Below are positions 31,044-40,245 of a stretch of DNA of 49,076 bases, piece by piece. A program made the translations under genes and the position numbers. Below the pieces are notes generated by a model. It was given only the letters and a program-made list of their open reading frames with translations. It was not told the DNA's origin and ran no database searches. This DNA is from DAMCAP01 sp964370205 (GTDB taxonomy: Bacteria; Bacillota; Clostridia; Oscillospirales; Ruminococcaceae): positions 1-49,076 of the forward strand of contig CAYJIK010000008.1 of the NCBI GenBank assembly GCA_964370205.1, read 5' to 3'. Position 1 is the stretch's first letter, and each line of letters opens with the position of its first letter.

Positions 31044-32603
31044 ATGAAACTTAAATCTCTAATACTAACACTGGCATTCCTACTGGTGGCAAGCGTAACC
31101 GCAGGTTGCACCACCTCCCCCGTAACCTCCACACCGAACGTAGAAGTATCAACAGCAAAAGGCCACCTCATACTATCAGTAAACCCCGAACTGATGATAT
31201 CCTACGATGAGCAAGGCAATGTAACAGCCATTGAAGGCGTAAACCAAGACGGTAAAGACATCCTAGGCGCATATACAGACTTCCTAGGCAAAGAAACCAA
31301 GACAGTAGTAAGCGAACTTGTAACAGCGATACGTGACGCAGGCTACTTCGTGTCCGACACAAACTCAGACAACAGAACAATAACAATCTCCCTTGAAAAA
31401 GGCTCAGCACTACCGGATGAAGTATTCCTAGAGGACATCACAGCAGAAGTACAGAGCGTAGTTGACGAGTTTGACCTAGACGAAACAAACACACCGCCCG
31501 TCAAAGCAACACAGGAAGATAAAACCCCCGAAGTTCTAACCCCAAACACTGATGACAACGATTCAGACACCCCGTCCGAGAAGAAATATATAGGTATGCA
31601 GAAGGCTCTTGACGCCGCTCTGGCTGACCTAGGCGTAAGCGAAGCTGACATCACACAGGATGACAAGGAATTCACCATAAACAATAACGTCGCAATGTAC
31701 GACATAGAATTCACAAGCGGCGGCATGGACTACGAGTACCACATCAACGCACAAACAGGCGAAATCATCAAAGTTGAGAGCGAAGTTGACGACGATACGG
31801 ACGACGATGATGACGACAACATCGACCTATCCACAGTTATCAGCGACAATGACGCACTCGCAATAGCGCTTCAAGAAGCAGGCCTTACAATGGATAACAT
31901 CACAGACCTTGAGCTTGAGCTTGATGAAGATGACGGAGCAGTAAGCTACGAAATCGAGTTCAAAAATGGCGGTACAGAGTATAAGTTCGATATAGACGCT
32001 AAGAGTGGTGACGTTATAACCTCTGAAACAGACCTTGATGATGACGACAACATCGACCTATCCACTGTGATGAGCGACGACAATGCTCTGACAATAGCAC
32101 TACAAGAAGCAGGTCTGACAATGGACAATATCACAGACCTAGAGCTTGAACTAGACGAAGATGACGGCGTTGTTAGTTACGAAATCGAGTTCAAGAGCGG
32201 CGGCACAGAGTATAAGTTTGACATAGACGCTAAGAACGGTAATGTTATAACCTCCGAAACTGATGTTGACGACGATTTCAATGACAATGACGACGATGAC
32301 GACAATGACGATGACGACGACTTTGTCCCCACAAGCACAACTATAAGCAGAGATAGCGCTTTACAGATAGCACTGGGCGACGCAGGTGTCACAAAAGGCA
32401 ACATATTTGATCTAGATGTCGAGCAGGACAACGACGATGGCAAAAACAGCTACGAGATCTCCTTTAAGAGCGGCGGAACCGAGTGGAAGTATGATATCGA
32501 CGCTGAAAGCGGCAATATAATCGACAGAGAAGTTGAAGTGGACGATGACGATGATGACGACGACGATGACGATGATAATGACGATGACGACGATAACGAC
32601 TAA
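31044..32603 (+). CDS. Lipoprotein with RsgI-like extracellular core and four PepSY/poly-Asp units
   Basis: 519 residues. A lipoprotein signal ends at Cys22 (VTAGC). Residues about 40-145 align by eye with the extracellular core of the RsgI at 19356-20468: ILSVNPELMISYDEQGNV against YLTVNPQVKLSVDIDGRV, including the Asn-Pro bond (Asn47-Pro48) and the later EL...I..G...TISL pattern. There is no membrane helix or anti-sigma domain. Four PepSY-like units follow (about 178-250, 262-330, 338-408, 431-500), each with a YEIEFKSGGTEYKFDIDA-type strand pair and separated by Asp-rich linkers; units 2 and 3 are nearly identical. The tail is poly-Asp. Possibly a free decoy, ligand carrier or partner for RsgI (inference). 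Confidence 0.85.
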   Translation: MKLKSLILTLAFLLVASVTAGCTTSPVTSTPNVEVSTAKGHLILSVNPELMISYDEQGNVTAIEGVNQDGKDILGAYTDFLGKETKTVVSELVTAIRDAGYFVSDTNSDNRTITISLEKGSALPDEVFLEDITAEVQSVVDEFDLDETNTPPVKATQEDKTPEVLTPNTDDNDSDTPSEKKYIGMQKALDAALADLGVSEADITQDDKEFTINNNVAMYDIEFTSGGMDYEYHINAQTGEIIKVESEVDDDTDDDDDDNIDLSTVISDNDALAIALQEAGLTMDNITDLELELDEDDGAVSYEIEFKNGGTEYKFDIDAKSGDVITSETDLDDDDNIDLSTVMSDDNALTIALQEAGLTMDNITDLELELDEDDGVVSYEIEFKSGGTEYKFDIDAKNGNVITSETDVDDDFNDNDDDDDNDDDDDFVPTSTTISRDSALQIALGDAGVTKGNIFDLDVEQDNDDGKNSYEISFKSGGTEWKYDIDAESGNIIDREVEVDDDDDDDDDDDDNDDDDDND

Positions 32604-32647
32604 TCCATAGCATAACGGAAATCACTCACAGTTTAAAACTACAAAGC

Positions 32648-32683
32648 AAGACAGGTCACGGGAAACCGTGACCTGTCTTTTTA
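32648..32683 (+). terminator. Terminator of the PepSY lipoprotein gene
   Basis: AAGACAGGTCACGG / CCGTGACCTGTCTT hairpin followed by TTTTT, 45 bases after the stop codon. Confidence 0.9.
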
Positions 32684-32702
32684 TATTAAGCCTTCAAAAT
32701 TA

Positions 32703-32742
32703 AAGGGCTGCCTCCACTACCTGAGTAGTAGAGGCAGCCCCT
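32703..32742 (-). terminator. Hairpin between convergent genes, probable leftward terminator
   Basis: GGGCTGCCTC / GAGGCAGCCC with additional CACTAC/GTAGT pairing. The minus strand has a T-rich stretch after it; it would serve the MazG-like gene. Confidence 0.65.
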
Positions 32743-32790
32743 ATTTAACGTGAACCTTTTCAGTATTATTCTAAAGTGTCTAACATAAAC

Positions 32791-33105
32791 CTACAGCTTG
32801 TCACCGTATTTTATCTGCGAGTTGTACTTCTCGTTATTGATGTCCTCTTTATGCTTTATGGTTTTGGATATGTCGATGTCATAGCAGTTTGCTATTGCTA
32901 TAGCGTAGTAGATAACGTCCCATATTTCTTCCTCTATGGTGTTTTTGACTGTGCCGTCCTCCGACTTTAGCATGTTTTTACGTATCGCTCGGGACAGTTC
33001 GCCGGTTTCCTCGGACAGTTTTAGGAAGTAGTCCTTTACAAGGTCTGGGTTATAGTCCTTTGCTTTGATGTACTTTTGTAGATAGTCCAGCGTTACCTCT
33101 TTCAT
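32791..33105 (-). CDS. MazG-like nucleotide pyrophosphohydrolase
   Basis: 104 residues from ATG 33105, which has AGGAGG five bases upstream; an ATG 21 bases earlier overlaps no such site. The metal-binding pattern of the MazG/all-alpha NTP-PPase fold is visible: LSEETGELSRAI, then EEEIWDVIYYAIAIAN. Such enzymes hydrolyse NTPs or dNTPs to monophosphates. It follows the 33166-34188 lipoprotein gene by 60 bases, possibly in one transcript. Confidence 0.82.
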   Translation of the reverse strand: MKEVTLDYLQKYIKAKDYNPDLVKDYFLKLSEETGELSRAIRKNMLKSEDGTVKNTIEEEIWDVIYYAIAIANCYDIDISKTIKHKEDINNEKYNSQIKYGDKL

Positions 33106-33165
33106 TTTTACCTCCTGCGTTTTCATTTCTTTTATGTGTTCACATTTACGATCTCATCTAGATGG

Positions 33166-34188
33166 TTACGTAGTCGGCGTTACAAGCTCCATGCTCTCGA
33201 GTAGTGCTTGGGAGTATTCGTCGTAGTAGATCTCTACACTCTCCGGTTTGCTCTCGGCAGGGAGTGCGTCGTAATCCTGTTGTACATACGCTGTGTAGCT
33301 ATTCCAAGCGTAGTTTAGCCTGAACATCTTGTCCATACCCTTTTCATAGTCCGCCCACGACACATTCATGTCACTGAGTATGTCTTTAATAAGCACGCCT
33401 ATCACAGGGTCGTCGCTCATCGCTTCTAGTGTCTCCTCGGCGTAGTCATCAAACCCTGTCATGTCAGCTGTTTTGCCGTTTGCTTCCATGTCATTTTGAA
33501 TAGCGACTTTGTTTGTTATATCGCTTAACAGCCCCACACGGTTTGCCGCTCCCGAGTACTCTATGTAATCGTGATACGCCTGTGTGAACGGATAGTCTAC
33601 ACCGTCAATAGTGACCACGTTCTCCTCGCTGTTAAACTCAAAGCGCTCATAGTAGCCCTCGAGGTAGATAGCGTACAGCTCATCAGCGGACAGTGTAGCT
33701 TCGCCATCGCCTGTGTTAGCAATAGTGCTACCTGCAAGCTGGCTGTAAATGCCGTACATAGCCTCTTCAAGGTACTGGCTCCACAGATTTTGCCACATAG
33801 ACTCTCTGATCTGCTCCTCTGAAAGCCCCGTGTACGCTCTTATATAGTCTATTTCCATTTTGGTGAGGGGATTTTCAAAGTAGTTATCCAGTATAACGTC
33901 TGCGCTCTCCCGATACGCCTCCGCATCGGGCGGAAAGTCCATATCGGTAAGGTCTTTCTCAAGCATGAATGTAAACGCCAGATTTTCTCTAGCCGTTATC
34001 TCCGCTATCTCCTCGGATACGTCAAGGTACAGCCTGTACCCCTCATATGTAACATCACCCGAGTCAAGTCGTATCGCAACTTCGTCAGGGTTAGGGTCAA
34101 CATAAGGAGTAGTTCCGCAACCTACCAGAATAAGCATTAACGACACGAGCATTAGACATAGCAGTTTGCTTTTTTTAAGTTGTTTCAT
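33166..34188 (-). CDS. Lipoprotein of unknown function
   Basis: 340 residues from ATG 34188 (AGGAAG seven bases upstream). The lipobox ends LILVGC with Cys24. The mature protein is acidic, mainly helical, rich in aromatic residues (for example YEGYRLYLDVSEEI and ESMWQNLWSQYLEEAMYG). The N-terminal DVTYEGYRLYLD segment and the helical content recall the SurA/PrsA N-terminal chaperone fold, but I see no rotamase domain, so this is only a hint. No family recognised. Confidence 0.75.
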   Translation of the reverse strand: MKQLKKSKLLCLMLVSLMLILVGCGTTPYVDPNPDEVAIRLDSGDVTYEGYRLYLDVSEEIAEITARENLAFTFMLEKDLTDMDFPPDAEAYRESADVILDNYFENPLTKMEIDYIRAYTGLSEEQIRESMWQNLWSQYLEEAMYGIYSQLAGSTIANTGDGEATLSADELYAIYLEGYYERFEFNSEENVVTIDGVDYPFTQAYHDYIEYSGAANRVGLLSDITNKVAIQNDMEANGKTADMTGFDDYAEETLEAMSDDPVIGVLIKDILSDMNVSWADYEKGMDKMFRLNYAWNSYTAYVQQDYDALPAESKPESVEIYYDEYSQALLESMELVTPTT

Positions 34189-34471
34189 ATTGCACTTCCT
34201 CTTGGGCGTGTTGTCATACACAAACGACCGCTTTCTAAATCATTTTCGACCTGTAGTGCGCTTTGCCTACAGTCGAATAAAATAATAACAGTTACCATTT
34301 TAGCACAAATAAGCTGTTTAAAAAAGAACAAATTGTTAAAAGATTGCACTGAGGTTTTTTAAGTGAAAATAGGTGGTGGGGCATTCTGATTGCGCTGTAT
34401 TGCGGCTGTGAAGCTTTTGCCAAAAAGCCACGCACCCCCACATCCTAAGCTCCGACCCAAAGGCTCGTACA

Positions 34472-35050
34472 CTAGCTTGTTTTATCAACACGTTTACGCC
34501 CCACTCCTGCGCAGACGATACCGTTTGCCGCAGTTTGGTACAGGTCAATGTCAAAGTGGCGGTGCAGGAGTATGTCCGTTTCTTTGGTGGGGTCGCAACC
34601 GCCTGCCATCAGTTTCCACGGTAGTTTCGCCGCTTTAAACAGCGTGCCGAGAAATTTGTCAGGTGGTAGAATATGCTCGATGAACACAAGTTTGCCCAGT
34701 GGTTTTAGCACACGTTTAATCTCGATTATTGCCTTTTCCGTGTCGTTCACCGAACAGAGGGTGAGCGTGCACACTACAGTGTCAAAGTATTCGCTGGGGT
34801 AAGGGAGGTTTAGTGCGTCGGCTTTTGTGAGGGTGACTTTGTCCCCAAAACGCTCTCTGGCGATGTCCGATATGTTTAGGTCTATGCCGTGGTGTTCTTT
34901 TATGTCGGCGTAGTTGTAGTAGGTGCTGTTAACACCTGTACCCACTCCTATTTCAAGGCACACACCGGTGGCATATCCGACATACTGCTCTCGAAGCTTT
35001 CCAAAAACGCTTTTTTCTAAGGGGGACAAAATTGTATCGTATATATTCAT
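34472..35050 (-). CDS. Class I SAM-dependent methyltransferase
   Basis: 192 residues with motif I LEIGVGTGVNSTYY, the acidic post-motif GIDLN, and DTVVCTLTLCSV (motif IV region), then RVLKPLGKLVFIEH. This is the UbiE/phospholipid-methyltransferase-like style of small methyltransferase. The substrate is unknown. The ribosome site is weak: AAAGG lies about 15 bases before ATG 35050. It is divergent from another methyltransferase that starts 115 bases away. The 283 bases downstream of the previous gene (34189-34471) show no gene. Confidence 0.85.
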   Translation of the reverse strand: MNIYDTILSPLEKSVFGKLREQYVGYATGVCLEIGVGTGVNSTYYNYADIKEHHGIDLNISDIARERFGDKVTLTKADALNLPYPSEYFDTVVCTLTLCSVNDTEKAIIEIKRVLKPLGKLVFIEHILPPDKFLGTLFKAAKLPWKLMAGGCDPTKETDILLHRHFDIDLYQTAANGIVCAGVGRKRVDKTS

Positions 35051-35108
35051 GACAGACTGTGCCTGCCTTTCTTTCTAATTTGAATAAAAATATGTTTTCT
35101 CCACCGTC

Positions 35109-35137
35109 TTTACATGGCTCACTGTGACGTGTATAAT
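35109..35137 (+). promoter_or_regulatory. Sigma-A promoter of the rightward methyltransferase gene
   Basis: TTTACA (35109-35114), 17 bases, TATAAT (35132-35137). Its position rules out translation starts upstream of about 35144. Confidence 0.68.
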
Positions 35138-35165
35138 GTTGAAAAAAGGAAAGGGCGTGTGTGTA

Positions 35166-35855
35166 ATGTGTAATTATAATGACAGCGGTAAGACCGCGTG
35201 GGAGAAAAACGCCGAGTTTTGGGACAATCACATGGGCGATAACTCGAACAGCTTCCACCGTGAACTTGTGCGGCCGCATACAGAGGAGTTGCTTGACATT
35301 CATAGCGGTGATTTTGTTCTAGACATCGCATGTGGTAACGGAAATTTTTCACAGCGCCTTGCGGAGTTTGGGGCGAAGGTGGTAGCTTTTGACTACAGTA
35401 AGAATATGATTGAACTTGCTAAGAAACGGCGTGCAGCACACCTAGACAGCATATCGTTTCATGTCTGCGATGCGACAGATTATCACGCAGTGACAGCGCT
35501 TGCAGGTGGGGCGAAGTTTGATAAAGCTGTGTCTAACATGGCGGTAATGGACATACACAGTATAGACAATCTATTCAGGGCGGTGTATGACACTCTAAAG
35601 GACAGCGGTGTGTTTGTGTTTTCCACTCACCACCCTTGCTTTACCTACCCAAATGACGACTACTTTACACCTTGTACCCATGAAGGGGTTGCTATAGAGG
35701 GGCAACCTGTTTTACAGGAGTACTACCACCGCTCTATGCAAAGTATACTTTCGACAGCGTTTAGGGCAGGTTTTATGCTAGACGGCTTTTACGAGATGCC
35801 GTTTGAGGGTGAAAATGTGCCGATTATTATGATAGTTCGGTTGAAGAAGGGGTAG
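35166..35855 (+). CDS. Class I SAM-dependent methyltransferase
   Basis: 229 residues from ATG 35166, chosen because the promoter at 35109-35137 places the transcript start after earlier in-frame codons, and GGAAAGGG lies upstream. Motif I is LDIACGNGNFSQRL, followed by VVAFDYSKNMIELA; later comes SNMAVMDI and FVFSTHHPCF. The N-terminal KTAWEKNAEFWDNHMGD segment is typical of small-molecule methyltransferases. The substrate is unknown. A strong hairpin terminator follows. Confidence 0.87.
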   Translation: MCNYNDSGKTAWEKNAEFWDNHMGDNSNSFHRELVRPHTEELLDIHSGDFVLDIACGNGNFSQRLAEFGAKVVAFDYSKNMIELAKKRRAAHLDSISFHVCDATDYHAVTALAGGAKFDKAVSNMAVMDIHSIDNLFRAVYDTLKDSGVFVFSTHHPCFTYPNDDYFTPCTHEGVAIEGQPVLQEYYHRSMQSILSTAFRAGFMLDGFYEMPFEGENVPIIMIVRLKKG

Positions 35856-35902
35856 GAGTGGGAACGTCTTTGGCATTACTACCTTTGAATAAGTGGGGGT
35901 AG

Positions 35903-35928
35903 GGACACGGCTTGCCGTGTCCTTTTTT
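35903..35928 (+). terminator. Terminator of the methyltransferase gene
   Basis: GGACACGG-CTTG-CCGTGTCC hairpin with six T. A near copy (one mismatch, longer T-run) lies at 36186-36213. Confidence 0.82.
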
Positions 35929-35998
35929 GGCAAAAGATAGAGGCAGCATATACGGTATGAGCCTACAACCTCTAGCTGACAGGAGCTGATGTCCACCT

Positions 35999-36090
35999 TA
36001 GGCGAGTGGAGGTGAGCGTTTGACCGCTTTCTCGCTTGGGGGTGCGGTGAGGGTGGGCGGTCAAACGGGCACGCTCCGCCGCCGAGGGGG
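35999..36090 (-). repeat. Variable-core intergenic repeat, copy A
   Basis: On the minus strand it opens with CCCCCTCGGCGGCGGAGC (36073-36090) and ends with ACCTCCACTCGCCT (36001-36014 region); both ends recur at 41849-41908. Between them is a stem GTTTGACCGC/GCGGTCAAAC (36018-36027 with 36057-36066). Confidence 0.6.
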
Positions 36091-36493
36091 TGGTGTAGGG
36101 GAAAGGTTTTGGTTGTGGGAATTGGGGGCGCATTAGACTTTCCGAGTGTGGGGGACGATGTGTAGGAGAGGTTCTTCTGACAGTTGGACACGGCTTGCCG
36201 TGCCCATTTTTTTCTGCCTAAAGCAATTTTAAATCAAGAGCTTCCAATCACGTTTTACATATCGCATATTACCCCATTGTTTACCGCTCTAACAACTAAA
36301 ATAATAAATCCCTTACTCTCGGTAAAAAGGAACGCTCCAACATAAAAAAACAACCTCACTCCCCCGAGTATATGGGCGCACACCTACAGCTGTAAACCGG
36401 CAGATAGCAATATGAGTGCACCCGGGTCAAGGTTTGTCCTAGGTCCCGGAATCAGACTCCCCATCCACTACCCATTATTAAATAGACACTCCC

Positions 36494-37762
36494 CTACTTC
36501 TTATCCCTATCCCTAAACATTACAGCATGTAACAGAGGGAACAGCACTATCGCAACCAGCCCTGTCGAAAAGCCGTTATTATACAGGTCAAGCCCTTTAT
36601 ACGCAACGCCGATTGACGTCACAATTGCGCCGTGTAAAAAACCTGCAAGCACGCCGCCTATCGGCCCGAAAACCCCTGAAATCGGCGCAAGTGCCATACC
36701 GAGTATAGCGGACATCTGCAGTGATGGTGTTGTCGGGGTGAGGTTTGTGAAAATGACACCTGCGAGATATGTACCGAATAGTACAGGGGTCATGTTTCGT
36801 GGGTGTATTGCGACTGCGGCAAAGCCTACCATAGTCACGATAGACCCGACCACAGGCCCTGAAAAGTCGCCTCCGATTACCACAATATATAGCGTCGAAA
36901 TTATACCTACAATTGACATATTCATAAGCGCCATGCCGATACCGTCGGTCTTTATAAGGTCTGTACCCGCCTTACCGCTATGTGCAAGGACTTTAGGATA
37001 ATTACGAACCTTACCGCCCAGCAGTAACGACATCGCCAGTAGCATAAAGAACAACACCGCCATGTAAATATACATAGAAAGTGCTCTCCCCTCCTGCCAC
37101 AACAGCACAGTGCCCCCCTGATATCCGAAGGCGTTCATAATAGAAACGGTAGCGATAGCGACAAACCCAGCTGATGTCCCCACGTTAAACAGCGTGTGTC
37201 CACCGTGTACCAAAGGAGTATGTAGAGATATCGACGGCACAATAAACCCGATAGCCACCCCAACAACCGCCGCAACTACTATGGAAATCGGGAGCGCAAA
37301 CGGCAACACCAGAGCAACCTCGGTGACAATCGGCCCCAGACACCCTGCAAACACGGCGATATGTACATACTTGGAAAACGGCTCTTTCCTATACTTCGAG
37401 TACAAGTATCCCCCCAGTATTATAGGCAGAACATTTACGGGGTTTTTGCCGAACATTGCAAATCCCAATGTAATCAAAAGGCTCGCAAATGTCATGCCTG
37501 CCATCTCAGCGCCGGACAGCTTAATGAACATCAAGCACATCAATGTGACGGTGGCGGCGTTAAACAGAGCCGCACCGTAGCCGACAGTCACAAAATAGTC
37601 GGTGATAAGAACATCTCGCTCACTCAAAATCTTCCCCATACCCTCGACAATCTCGGACACAGGCGACAATGCGAATGCGACAATGTAAGTAAGCAAAATC
37701 ACAGCAACCATCACCCACATCACCTGTTTACTACTCTCCATCTGTTTAAAACGTGAAATCAT
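36494..37762 (-). CDS. DUF1576-family membrane protein
   Basis: 422 residues from ATG 37762 (AGAGGA four or five bases upstream), with about eleven or twelve membrane segments. Recognisable stretches include FGKNPVNVLPIILGGYLYSK, PLVHGGHTLFNVGTSAGFVA and NLTPTTPSLQMSAI, which I associate with the DUF1576 family of predicted transporters. Substrate unknown. The sequence has a pseudo-repeated look (GKNPVNVLPI.. and PRNMTPVLFGTY..), suggesting an internal duplication. It stands alone on this strand. Confidence 0.78.
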   Translation of the reverse strand: MISRFKQMESSKQVMWVMVAVILLTYIVAFALSPVSEIVEGMGKILSERDVLITDYFVTVGYGAALFNAATVTLMCLMFIKLSGAEMAGMTFASLLITLGFAMFGKNPVNVLPIILGGYLYSKYRKEPFSKYVHIAVFAGCLGPIVTEVALVLPFALPISIVVAAVVGVAIGFIVPSISLHTPLVHGGHTLFNVGTSAGFVAIATVSIMNAFGYQGGTVLLWQEGRALSMYIYMAVLFFMLLAMSLLLGGKVRNYPKVLAHSGKAGTDLIKTDGIGMALMNMSIVGIISTLYIVVIGGDFSGPVVGSIVTMVGFAAVAIHPRNMTPVLFGTYLAGVIFTNLTPTTPSLQMSAILGMALAPISGVFGPIGGVLAGFLHGAIVTSIGVAYKGLDLYNNGFSTGLVAIVLFPLLHAVMFRDRDKK

Positions 37763-38366
37763 AATTCCTCTACCTCTCAATATCTTAAGATTCAGTATAT
37801 TTCTGCGACATACCTCTAAATAATATCACAAGCGACAGTCAGGCGCAAGTGGTGGAAGAGGTTGGGAGCGAGCAGGTGTCGATTAACTGAGACGATACGA
37901 ACATAACGACAATTCAAAAAGATTTATGCCTAGCGGTTAATGTAAACCTTTAGGGTTTGTCTAGCATCCAAATTTGTAGGGGCGACCTATGGTCGTCCGC
38001 CTATCTTATCCTAAAAAAGATCATGAGCTAGATATGATTTGTATTGCCGCATGTTTATCAGCGACTACTGTTTCGAATGTGTCGTGTATAGTCGTAATTT
38101 TCGTTTGGTAATCACGCTATAATCATGTAAACACTCGTCAGAGAGCTGACGGCCACAAGTCACCACTACATTATTCACGTTTAACTGGGATTTCAACAAA
38201 ATAGACACCTACAACCCACCCCACAGATGTATCAAAAACAACCAACTTTTTTGTAGCAAATAACGGTTTTTCTTCAAAAAATAAAATGCGTATTCTATAA
38301 GGCCGTAATCTATGTTAAAATAATATCTATACATAAATGAAGACCAAAATAAAAGGAGGATGTATT
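37763..38366. other. Gene-free interval
   Basis: 604 bases between divergent genes with no supported gene. It holds one GTAGGGGCG-type hairpin (37976-38001) and an imperfect stem near 37935-37975. The promoter of the rightward gene is probably within 38290-38330, but no clear box pair can be assigned. Confidence 0.6.
37976..38001 (+). repeat. GTAGGGGCG-type hairpin repeat
   Basis: GTAGGGGCGACC-TATG-GTCGTCCGCC, one of at least four related hairpins here (also 39461-39490, 39546-39573, 48173-48250). Confidence 0.6.
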
Positions 38367-39446
38367 TTGAAGAAAATCGAAAAGGTACAGACCGCTATAC
38401 TGCCAACACCGCTACATAAGATGGACAACCTGACAAAGCAGGTGGGCATGGGGGATCTGTATATAAAGCGTGATGACATGACGGGGCTTGCTATGGGCGG
38501 TAATAAGCTGCGCAAGCTGGACTATGTAATAAAGTACTGTCTGGACAACGGCTACACAACTGTCCTCACCCACGGCGGCCCTCAGACAAACCACGGCAGA
38601 CTGACCGCCGCCGCCTGTGCAAAGTACGGACTGAAGTGTGCGCTGTTCCTCATGGGCAAGAAAGAGGACTATATGTCAGGCAATCAGGTGCTGGATAGGA
38701 TGTTAGGCGCCGACATCTACTTTAGCGACATGAGCCGCTACCTCACCGAGAATAAGGACAAGCCGTTTGATGTCCAAGTGGCAGAGTATAAGGAAATCAG
38801 AGCGAGTTGGGTTGATGAAGTTATCGCAAAGTACGAAGCACAGGGCGAAAAGGTGTATAACCTCCCTGTCGGCGGACACACCCCCGAAGGCGTTTTGGGC
38901 TATGTAGACTGTGTGGAAGAAATCATGGAGCAGATGAAAGCGCAGAACCTCACCATAGACTACATGGTAGTCGGCAACGGCTCAGGCGGCACACTTGCAG
39001 GAGTACTGCTAGGTGCGAAGTATCATAAAGCGCCGTTTAAAATCATAGCCGCAAACATCTCCAAGAAGTCGGAGAAAGAGATGCAGGAAGTCATAGAATA
39101 CGCCAACAAAACCTCGGAAATATTCGAGATGGGCGTGACTGTCACCACCGAAGACCTTCATCACTACTGCAACGAGTACGTGGGCGTCGGCTACAATATC
39201 CCCGACGAAGAAACACGTAAAACCATGTACCGCCTGGCAAGCGCTGAAGGCATACTCACCGACCCCTGCTACTCGGGCAAATCCTTCGCATCATTTCTAG
39301 GGCTTGTGGAAAAAGGTGAAATCATACCGAAGGGCGCATCAGCTGTGTTCCTACACACAGGCGGCACCCCCGGTATCTACACCAAAGAACATCTCGACGC
39401 AATGCAAGAAGAACTGTGGGTAATAGAAAAGAGTTTTGCATATTAA
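38367..39446 (+). CDS. PLP-dependent D-cysteine desulfhydrase family enzyme
   Basis: 359 residues. TTG 38367 has AAGGAGG seven bases upstream, while ATG 38337 lies before that site. The beginning TAILPTPLHKM and the lysine motif MGGNKLRKLDY identify the ACC deaminase/D-cysteine desulfhydrase branch of fold-type II PLP enzymes. Further landmarks are THGGPQTNHGR, NGSGGTLAGVLLG and HTGGTPGIY. Activity on D-cysteine, ACC or another amino acid cannot be decided from sequence. It appears monocistronic. Confidence 0.88.
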   Translation: MKKIEKVQTAILPTPLHKMDNLTKQVGMGDLYIKRDDMTGLAMGGNKLRKLDYVIKYCLDNGYTTVLTHGGPQTNHGRLTAAACAKYGLKCALFLMGKKEDYMSGNQVLDRMLGADIYFSDMSRYLTENKDKPFDVQVAEYKEIRASWVDEVIAKYEAQGEKVYNLPVGGHTPEGVLGYVDCVEEIMEQMKAQNLTIDYMVVGNGSGGTLAGVLLGAKYHKAPFKIIAANISKKSEKEMQEVIEYANKTSEIFEMGVTVTTEDLHHYCNEYVGVGYNIPDEETRKTMYRLASAEGILTDPCYSGKSFASFLGLVEKGEIIPKGASAVFLHTGGTPGIYTKEHLDAMQEELWVIEKSFAY

Positions 39447-39460
39447 AAGCAACCCCAATG

Positions 39461-39490
39461 TTTCGGGCGGTCACATAGGACCGCCCCTAC
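39461..39490 (+). repeat. GTAGGGGCG-type hairpin repeat
   Basis: Thirty bases identical to 48221-48250 (TTTCGGGCGG...CCGCCCCTAC), with T-run after it; it may also end transcription of the PLP enzyme gene. A weaker relative follows at 39546-39573. Confidence 0.8.
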
Positions 39491-39581
39491 TTTTTCATCC
39501 GTTTAGTAAGATTTGTTTTACCACACCCTATATCGCCGAACCATTGTAGGGAACGCATTGTATACGTTCCGCCGCTCCCAC

Positions 39582-39610
39582 TTGCATAACAACCCAGAAC
39601 ATGATAAAAT
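39582..39610 (+). promoter_or_regulatory. Sigma-A promoter of the nitroreductase gene
   Basis: TTGCAT (39582-39587), 17 bases, TAAAAT (39605-39610), 40 bases before the ATG. Confidence 0.6.
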
Positions 39611-39650
39611 CAGCACATAGAAATACGCTCTAACAAGAAAGGGGTACAAC

Positions 39651-40169
39651 ATGAACGAAACCATCAAAAGCATCATGACAAGGCGCAGCATCCGCGACTT
39701 TACCGACAAAAAGGTGGACAAGTCCGATATGGAGTTGCTGATAAAGTGTGCACTCACAGCACCGAGTGCAGTGAATAAGCAGACATGGAAGATGACAGGT
39801 GTACTAAACGGCGACATAATCAAGGAGCTTATTGCCGCTATTAAAAAAGTGACAGGTAACGAAAAGTATAACATGTACGCCCCTACTGCACTTATAATCC
39901 CCTCAAACGAAAAGGACAGCAAGTGGGGCAGAGATGACAATGCTTGTGCGCTTGAGAATATATTCCTAGCGGCTCACAGCATGGGCATAGGCTCTGTTTG
40001 GATAAATCAGCTGGTAGGCAACAGCGACGTGCCGGAGATCCGTGCCATACTAACAAAGCTGAATATCCCTGAAAACCATATCGTGTACGGCATTGCGGCA
40101 CTGGGCTACTCGGCGAGTGAGCCGGTTGGTGAAAAAGAAAAGATCGGTACTTTTGAGATTGTAGAGTAA
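39651..40169 (+). CDS. Nitroreductase-family FMN enzyme
   Basis: 172 residues, short but complete. The FMN phosphate-binding start IMTRRSIRDFTDKKV is clear, followed by LLIKCALTAPSAVNKQTW, NIFLAAHSMGIGSVWINQ and the C-terminal GIAALGYSASEP. Such enzymes reduce nitro compounds, quinones or flavins with NAD(P)H. AGAAAGGGG precedes the ATG. It has its own promoter and a hairpin downstream, so it is probably monocistronic. Confidence 0.9.
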   Translation: MNETIKSIMTRRSIRDFTDKKVDKSDMELLIKCALTAPSAVNKQTWKMTGVLNGDIIKELIAAIKKVTGNEKYNMYAPTALIIPSNEKDSKWGRDDNACALENIFLAAHSMGIGSVWINQLVGNSDVPEIRAILTKLNIPENHIVYGIAALGYSASEPVGEKEKIGTFEIVE

Positions 40170-40179
40170 TAATGCGATA

Positions 40180-40211
40180 GAAAGGCGAGGAACTTTGTTC
40201 CTCGCCTTTCG
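40180..40211. terminator. Terminator hairpin between convergent genes
   Basis: GAAAGGCGAGGAAC-TTT-GTTCCTCGCCTTTC, a perfect 14-bp stem with short T stretches on both sides. Confidence 0.75.
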
Positions 40212-40245
40212 CCGTTAAAACTATACTTATGATATCACGTTAATC

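Larger units (their letters stand above)
35856..36493. other. Gene-free interval with hairpins and a variable-core repeat
   Basis: 638 bases without a convincing gene. It contains two similar hairpins (35903-35922 and 36186-36205), copy A of a repeat with conserved ends (35999-36090), and a GC-rich region with two stacked stems (36370-36460) that might be a structured RNA. Short frames across it have no ribosome sites. Confidence 0.6.
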
